Positions 32,946-37,190 of a DNA stretch of 37,190 nucleotides are shown here, one piece after another. The DNA is from Deltaproteobacteria bacterium (GTDB lineage Bacteria > Desulfobacterota > Deferrisomatia > Deferrisomatales > Deferrisomataceae): assembly GCA_013152215.1 (NCBI GenBank), contig JAADGT010000352.1, positions 1 through 37,190 on the forward strand, written 5' to 3'. The notes under the pieces were generated by a model. That model was not told where the DNA came from and did no database searches. It saw only the letters and a program-made list of their open reading frames with translations. Positions within the stretch are counted from its first letter, which is position 1; each line of letters opens with the position of its first letter. The position numbers and the translations under genes were made by a program.

Positions 32946-34100
32946 ATGGCACTGTCGTTCGATCTGACTGCAGAGCAGAACATCCTTCGCCAGAGCGTGC
33001 GCGAGTTCGCCGAGAAGGAGATCCGGCCGGTGGCCCGCGAGCTCGACGCGAAGGAGGAGTTCAGCTACGAGCTCACCCGGAAGATGGGCGAGATGGGGCT
33101 GTTCGGCATCTTCGTGAGCCCCGAGTACGGGGGCAGCGGGCTGGACTACGTATCGTACATCATCGCGGTGGAGGAGATCGCCCGGGTGGACGGGTCGCAG
33201 GCGGCCACCGTGGCGGCCGGCAACTCCCTGGGGATCGGCCCGATCTACTACTTCGGGAGCGAGGAGCAGAAAAAACGCTGGCTCCCCAAGCTGTGCACCG
33301 GCGAGATGCTGGCCGGGTTCGGGCTCACTGAGCCCTTGGCCGGCTCGGACGCGGGCAGCTCCCGCACCAAGGCCGTGCTCGACGGCAACGAGTGGGTCAT
33401 CAACGGCAGCAAGATCTTCATCACCAACGCGGCCACCGACATCACCGGGGTGATCGTGGTGCAGGCGGTCACGGGCAAGAAGAGCGACGGCCGAAACGAG
33501 CTCTCCTGCTTCCTGGTGCCGGCCGACGCGCCAGGGCTGACCCGCAAGGCCATGCACGGCAAGATGATGTGGCGCTCGTCCAACACGGCCGAGCTGTACT
33601 TTGACGACGTACGGCTGCCCAAGGACGCCATCCTGGGGAAGAAGGGCGACGGGTTCCGCCAGATGCTCTCCACCCTGGACGGGGGCCGGCTCTCCATCGG
33701 CGCCATGGGGCTGGGGGGCGCCCAGGGCGCGTTCGAGCTGGCCCTGCGCTACGCCCAGGAGCGCCGACAGTTCGGCCAGCCGATCTTCGACTTCCAGGCC
33801 ATCCAGTTCAAGCTGGCCGACATGGCCATGGAGATCGAGGCGGCCCGAAACCTGCTGTACAAGGCCTGCTGGCTCAAGGACAACGGCCGGCCGTTCGGCA
33901 AGTACGCGGCCATGGCCAAGCTGTACTGCTCCGAGGTCATGGGCCGGGTGGTGGACGCCGCGGTCCAGATCCACGGCGGCTACGGCCTGATGCAGGACTA
34001 CGACGTCGAGCGGTTCTACCGCGACCAGAAGCTCCTGACCATCGGCGAGGGCACGAGCGAGATCCAACGCCTCGTGATCGCCCGCCACCTCAAGGACTGA
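32946..34100 (+). CDS. Acyl-CoA dehydrogenase
   Basis: A 384-residue FAD flavoprotein that introduces the alpha-beta double bond into an acyl-CoA. Standard length. Motifs: GFGLTEPLAGSDAG (FAD and substrate), INGSKIFITNAATDITGVIV, QFGQPIFDFQAIQF, QIHGGYGLMQDYDVERFYRD, and the C-terminal EGTSEIQ with the likely catalytic base E368. The base sits in the short/medium-chain type position rather than the isovaleryl-CoA type, so straight or 2-methyl-branched substrates are as likely as isovaleryl-CoA. Start ATG 32946 has GAGGAG upstream. Last enzyme gene of the rightward operon; an electron-transfer flavoprotein would be needed as acceptor and is not in view. Confidence 0.95.
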   Translation: MALSFDLTAEQNILRQSVREFAEKEIRPVARELDAKEEFSYELTRKMGEMGLFGIFVSPEYGGSGLDYVSYIIAVEEIARVDGSQAATVAAGNSLGIGPIYYFGSEEQKKRWLPKLCTGEMLAGFGLTEPLAGSDAGSSRTKAVLDGNEWVINGSKIFITNAATDITGVIVVQAVTGKKSDGRNELSCFLVPADAPGLTRKAMHGKMMWRSSNTAELYFDDVRLPKDAILGKKGDGFRQMLSTLDGGRLSIGAMGLGGAQGAFELALRYAQERRQFGQPIFDFQAIQFKLADMAMEIEAARNLLYKACWLKDNGRPFGKYAAMAKLYCSEVMGRVVDAAVQIHGGYGLMQDYDVERFYRDQKLLTIGEGTSEIQRLVIARHLKD

Positions 34101-34156
34101 CTGACCTGCCGACCCTCCGCCACCGCACAACCTTCTCGGGCCTCACGCCACGCTCG

Positions 34157-34203
34157 CCACGACGCCACGGGTTCTGGGGTTGAGATTCCCGTGGCGTTCG
34201 TGG
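34157..34203. other. Large dyad downstream of the acyl-CoA dehydrogenase gene
   Basis: Arms CCACGACGCCACGGG (34157-34171) and CCCGTGGCGTTCGTGG (34188-34203) are complementary except for one extra T, with a 16-base loop. Each arm is itself a short tandem of CGCCACG/CGTGGCG, so it is another inverted pair of degenerate arrays. No T-run follows. The 419-bp gap 34101-34519 contains this dyad, a terminator-like hairpin and a sigma-54 promoter, and no gene. Confidence 0.5.
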
Positions 34204-34291
34204 CATAAGCCTCCGCAGTCCGCCCTTTCGCCCCGGCCGGGCGGACGGGGTGGAATGCAAGGACATTTGATTTCCCTGGTGGACAGGGAAC

Positions 34292-34326
34292 ACCTTTTCC
34301 GCCCATAAGTGGAAAAGGTTTTCCCT
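34292..34326 (+). terminator. Terminator-like hairpin upstream of the PEP-CTERM gene
   Basis: Stem ACCTTTTCC/GGAAAAGGT (34292-34300 and 34311-34319), 10-base loop, then TTTCCC. Could end readthrough from the dehydrogenase operon. It also lies about 80-110 bp upstream of the sigma-54 promoter, where an activator site would be expected, so it may instead be an operator-type dyad. Confidence 0.4.
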
Positions 34327-34398
34327 CTACAACCCGCACCTGTCTCGTTGAGACCACCAAAGCCCTGGTGCGCCGAGCTCCCCGCCTCAGCCGCCTGT

Positions 34399-34414
34399 TG
34401 GTACGCTAGTTGCA
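34399..34414 (+). promoter_or_regulatory. Sigma-54 (RpoN) promoter of the PEP-CTERM gene
   Basis: TGGTACGCTAGTTGCA fits the consensus TGGCACGNNNNTTGCW at all positions but one, with the GG and GC elements correctly spaced. It predicts a start near 34425 and a ~95-base leader. PEP-CTERM genes are known to be governed by RpoN with the PrsK/PrsR two-component system in several bacteria. Confidence 0.65.
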
Positions 34415-34519
34415 AGTTGAGATGCCAGACGTCGGGAAGAAGCCTGGGGGAGGTCCCTGGGTCAACCATTGCTCGGATGTGACGGCATCCGCGGCGGCAC
34501 CAGACAAAGGAGGAGAAAC

Positions 34520-35521
34520 ATGAGACGGAGATGGCGCAGCTTATGGGGAGCAGGGATGGCCGTGCTCTTGGGCGCAGCCCTGACAGCGGGGCCTGCGGGG
34601 GCCGTTCAGGTAAAAACCCAGTTCGACCCGACCGGATCCGGCTCGTGGTCGATCACCGGTATCACCTCTTGGGATTGGGAGGACACGGGCACTTTGGTGA
34701 TCGAAAACAATCTCGCATATAGCACCACCGGGGATACTACGCTCGACGATTTTTTTTCGAATGCTGGTGTCGGCGACATCGCCCAGTTCTATATCCACGG
34801 TCAGGCTAGGCTGAAGGGGTTCACTGGAGGGACCGACGCGTCGGGGAAGACCTTGTACACCGAGGGCGCCAGCTCCGCCGACTACGAGGTCACCACGACG
34901 TTCGACGCGCTGGAAACAGCTATACTTGACTTTGACCTTTTCGGTAGGCCCCGACTAAATTTTGTCGGAATTAGCGGCACGTTTCAGTATTATTTGGACT
35001 CGACTTTTGACTCGGTGGTAGAAACAGGCGCTGGCTTCAGGGACGGCGATCCCGCCGCGAATCCTTTCTTGTGGGGTACCATCGACGCCGTGAGTGGTGA
35101 CTTCCTAGCGGATACTGCTGACTCATCCAATACCGGCGGCAATAGCAACCTGACTCTAACGATTACTGGTTACAACTCGAGCGTGATCGAGACCGATCCA
35201 GCTTCCTCAGGGGTCTGGCTGGTGGGGACCACTTTCAATACGAATATTGATATCACTGCGAACATCGGAACCACAAACTACTTGGGTAATGGCCTTTCCT
35301 CTGGGACTTCTGTTGCGGTAGGTGATAGTCCTTATTCTTTCAATGTAGGTACCTTTGACACCACTTTGGGAACTCTGCGAGGCCAGAACGGGGAGTTGAT
35401 CCTTCGGGCCGATGCGTCATCCACGTTCTCAGCGGTGCCGGAGCCCGGCACGATGATCCTCCTCGGCTCCGGTCTGGTGGGCCTTGCGGGGGTCAGCCGG
35501 CGCCGGAGGAAGTCCGCGTAG
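34520..35521 (+). CDS. PEP-CTERM sorting domain-containing protein
   Basis: A 333-residue secreted protein. Signal peptide MRRRWRSLWGAGMAVLLGAA with cleavage near A28. The C-terminus is a canonical sorting signal: VPEPGTMILLGSGLVGLAG (306-324) followed by SRRRRKSA, recognised and cleaved by an exosortase. The body is Thr/Ser/Gly/Asp-rich with predicted beta structure, few charged basic residues and no cysteines, as expected of an extracellular or exopolysaccharide-associated protein. It has visibly lower GC and more A/T-ending codons than the rest of the window, a trait of this class or a sign of transfer. Start ATG 34520 has AGGAGG. It stands alone between a sigma-54 promoter and a terminator. 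Function unknown beyond sorting. Confidence 0.9.
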   Translation: MRRRWRSLWGAGMAVLLGAALTAGPAGAVQVKTQFDPTGSGSWSITGITSWDWEDTGTLVIENNLAYSTTGDTTLDDFFSNAGVGDIAQFYIHGQARLKGFTGGTDASGKTLYTEGASSADYEVTTTFDALETAILDFDLFGRPRLNFVGISGTFQYYLDSTFDSVVETGAGFRDGDPAANPFLWGTIDAVSGDFLADTADSSNTGGNSNLTLTITGYNSSVIETDPASSGVWLVGTTFNTNIDITANIGTTNYLGNGLSSGTSVAVGDSPYSFNVGTFDTTLGTLRGQNGELILRADASSTFSAVPEPGTMILLGSGLVGLAGVSRRRRKSA

Positions 35522-35551
35522 GCGAACAGAACGACCCGATGCTGACAGATG

Positions 35552-35592
35552 GGGCCGCCCCCCCACGAGAGAGGGGCGGCCCTCTCCTTTGT
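35552..35592 (+). terminator. Rho-independent terminator of the PEP-CTERM gene
   Basis: Perfect 10-bp stem GGGCCGCCCC/GGGGCGGCCC (35552-35561 and 35573-35582), 11-base loop, followed by TCTCCTTTGT. It begins 30 bp after the stop codon. Confidence 0.7.
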
Positions 35593-35775
35593 AGCGTGCC
35601 GGGGGAGGAGCTGTGCGCAAGCGTTTTGCAAGCAGGCGTGGCGAAATCCGACCGTGTCCCCGGGATGAGAAGCGACGGACCGCGCAAGTTTGACACTTTC
35701 TGGTGAACGAGTTCTGTGATTTCAGTGGGTTAAGTTTTTCGGGACCGCGGTTTTTACACTACATCTCGTCACTCC

Positions 35776-36525
35776 TCACAGGGTCTTGGGAATCGGGGGC
35801 AGGCTAAGGGCCTTAAGAATCCGGGCTTGTTCCCTCGGGGGCCGGGTCGGTAGGCGCGTCGGCGTGGCTCCCACCACCAGTTCCACCACCTTGTTCCGCT
35901 GCAGAAGAGCCACGGCCCGGGGTGCCGATAGCCCCAACGGCCGGAGTCGGTTGCGCATCCAGCGCTCCATTTGCAGCGCCAACACGCACACGAAGATGTG
36001 GGCCCGGATCCGACGCTCGGTCCAGTGGTACACGGGCCGGACTTTCACGGTGCTCTTCAGGTTCCGCCACCCTCGCTCGATCTCCGCCAGTTCCTTGTAC
36101 CGGACGACGACCTCTTCTGGCGGGAGATTCATGTCTGTTGTTTCCACGAGCAGCACCCCGTCGATTTTTGCCTCCCACAGGAGGGCCCTGCGGTTCTTGG
36201 TCACTTGGAAGCCGTCGGTCTCCGAGGGCGTGAGGTCGTAGAACTTCAGCAACCCCTTGTCCCGGAAATAGTCCCGAATCCGATGGTACGTTCCCTGTGG
36301 GGTGGGCCGACGCCCCCGCCCCGAGGGCCGGGCCAAGGCCTCCAGCCGTTCCCGGATCCATGCGTCGGCCTGGGTCAAGCGGTCTTCCCGAGCCTTTTGG
36401 GTCTCCCGTGCGATTGTGGGTGAATAGGCGGCGACGAACCGTACCCCTGCCGGACGTCCTCGAAGAACTGCTCCGTTGTACCTCCCGAAAGAGTGGGTGA
36501 ACGTGTGGTGTCCCGGATAAAGCAA
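35776..36525 (-). pseudogene. IS1634-like (IS4-type DDE) transposase, C-terminal fragment
   Basis: The frame encodes the last ~240 residues of an IS1634-like transposase, whose full length is usually about 500-600. Recognisable parts: RFVAAYSPTIARETQKARED, then TDGFQ with DGVLLVETTDMNLPPEEVV, the catalytic-glutamate region YKELAEIERGWRNLKS, and RPVYHWTERRIRAHIFVCVL. The N-terminal half with the first two catalytic aspartates is absent. The nominal start (TTG 36525) is only the edge of the neighbouring IS3-family element, which appears to have inserted into this gene. Non-functional as it stands. Confidence 0.8.
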
Positions 36526-37190
36526 GACACTTTTTGCCGGAGGAAATCCCCTTGTGAGTGATCATGCTGCGGCTTGCAGCCTAAGATTCCGGGCCCGCCG
36601 CTCTACCGGCGTCTCCCATCCGAGCGCCTGGTGAGGTCGACCGTGGTTGTACTCGATCAGCCATGCCGCGATGGCCGCCCGAAGCTCCGTGATCGACTCC
36701 CAGTCATGCGTCCAGATCAGCTCCACCTTCAGCGTCTGGATGAACCGCTCCGCCACCGCATTGCCCGTGGGCCGTCCCACAGGCGCCAGCGTGTGCTCCA
36801 GCCCCCAATGCCGGCACAGATCCTCGCAGTCCTTGCCCGTGTACTGACTCCCATGATCCGTGCGCAGTTCCAACCCCCAAGGCACGTTCCCGGGCTCGGC
36901 GAACTCTCGTACCAGGGATCGGGCTACCGGAGAGAGCACCATCGCGGCCTCCCGGCTTTTCATCACCTCGCACGCCAACGCGTAGCGATCCCCACAGTCG
37001 ATCACCGGCACCACCGTGACCCAGCCGTCCCGGACAGTCCACACGCTCGTCAGGTCCGTTGCCCACCGCCGGTTAGATTCTCTCACGGCCACCTGGCCTG
37101 TTGGCACCTTGTGGTGCGGCGTTCGGTGCGAGCGCCGCAGGAGATCACGTACACGCTCACCAACGCCCCGGCCGACACGCCGTTGGAACG
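36507..37190 (-). mobile_element. IS3-family insertion sequence, right part
   Basis: The element runs from about 36507 (candidate terminal sequence GGTGTCCCGGATAAAGCAAG) off the right edge of the window. Its left end and orfA are not visible. It adjoins the truncated IS1634-like gene with no other sequence between, which suggests nested insertion. The exact terminus is approximate. Confidence 0.6.
36562..37190 (-). CDS. IS3-family transposase OrfB, partial
   Basis: Integrase-core (rve) domain with the DDE triad regions: WATDLTSVW (first Asp), RTDHGSQYTG (second Asp) and VAERFIQTLKVE (Glu), then the typical ending YNHGRPHQALGWETPVERRA. The frame is open to the window edge, reading ...VGERVRDLLRRSHRTPHHKV before the first internal GTG at 37107, so the gene starts outside. 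It catalyses cut-out and joining of the element; in IS3 elements OrfB is normally made as an OrfAB frameshift fusion. Confidence 0.9.
   Translation of the reverse strand, partial: FQRRVGRGVGERVRDLLRRSHRTPHHKVPTGQVAVRESNRRWATDLTSVWTVRDGWVTVVPVIDCGDRYALACEVMKSREAAMVLSPVARSLVREFAEPGNVPWGLELRTDHGSQYTGKDCEDLCRHWGLEHTLAPVGRPTGNAVAERFIQTLKVELIWTHDWESITELRAAIAAWLIEYNHGRPHQALGWETPVERRARNLRLQAAA

Noticed and set aside
34016..34360. 114-residue minus-strand frame in the gap before the PEP-CTERM gene
   Set aside because: It starts inside repeat and hairpin sequence, overlaps the end of the acyl-CoA dehydrogenase gene, has no ribosome site and resembles no family.

Overview
The window is about 37 kb of very GC-rich bacterial DNA (C or G at most third codon positions). 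The protein repertoire (a DUF6178 protein, a PEP-CTERM protein behind a sigma-54 promoter, paired M16 peptidases, and several branched-chain-type ABC transporters interleaved with acyl-CoA enzymes) suggests a Gram-negative bacterium of the former Deltaproteobacteria (Desulfobacterota). This is an inference from gene content; there is no rRNA or other phylogenetic marker. I found no tRNA, rRNA or CRISPR array.

Layout. 1-2954 (+): 3' part of a methyl-accepting chemotaxis protein, overlapped by cheB. 2480-4195 (-): DUF6178 protein, tail-to-tail with cheB. 4301-7436 (+): a promoter and two M16 peptidase genes, one with the zinc motif and one without. 7473-7916 (-): small HEAAH putative metalloprotease. 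8001-12791 (-): BMP-type ABC importer (binding protein, double ATPase, two permeases). 13179-14755 (-): a sirtuin overlapping a predicted iron-sulfur flavoprotein. 14835-19695 (-): complete LivKHMGF-type importer. 19833-23180 (-): HMG-CoA lyase homologue, methylglutaconyl-CoA hydratase-like protein and a second HMG-CoA lyase homologue. 23518-34100 (+): a second Liv-type importer whose genes are interleaved with an acyl-CoA synthetase, a PaaK-like CoA ligase, a MerR regulator and an acyl-CoA dehydrogenase. 34399-35592 (+): PEP-CTERM gene with sigma-54 promoter and terminator. 35776-37190 (-): an IS1634-like transposase remnant cut by an IS3-family element that runs off the window.

How the genes fit together. 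14835-34100 looks like a carboxylic-acid or branched-chain amino-acid catabolic island: two importers bring in substrates, two AMP-forming ligases could activate them to CoA thioesters, an acyl-CoA dehydrogenase oxidises them, and the hydratase/lyase genes resemble the end of leucine/isovalerate degradation. Divergent promoters at 23206-23235 and 23445-23473 separate the two arms. One lyase homologue lacks the catalytic cysteine and the PaaK-like ligase lacks the usual ATP-binding loop, so their chemistry may differ from the family names.

The non-coding DNA is also unusual. Nearly every transcription-unit border carries degenerate tandem arrays with 7-, 8- or 10-bp periods, often as inverted pairs. 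There are also longer dispersed elements: a ~180-bp element in two inverted copies (12899-13080 and 24382-24559), an element with core GGCAAGGGACCTGCC in five places including the coding start of an M16 gene, and a ~105-bp direct repeat (22159-22263 and 24551-24662).
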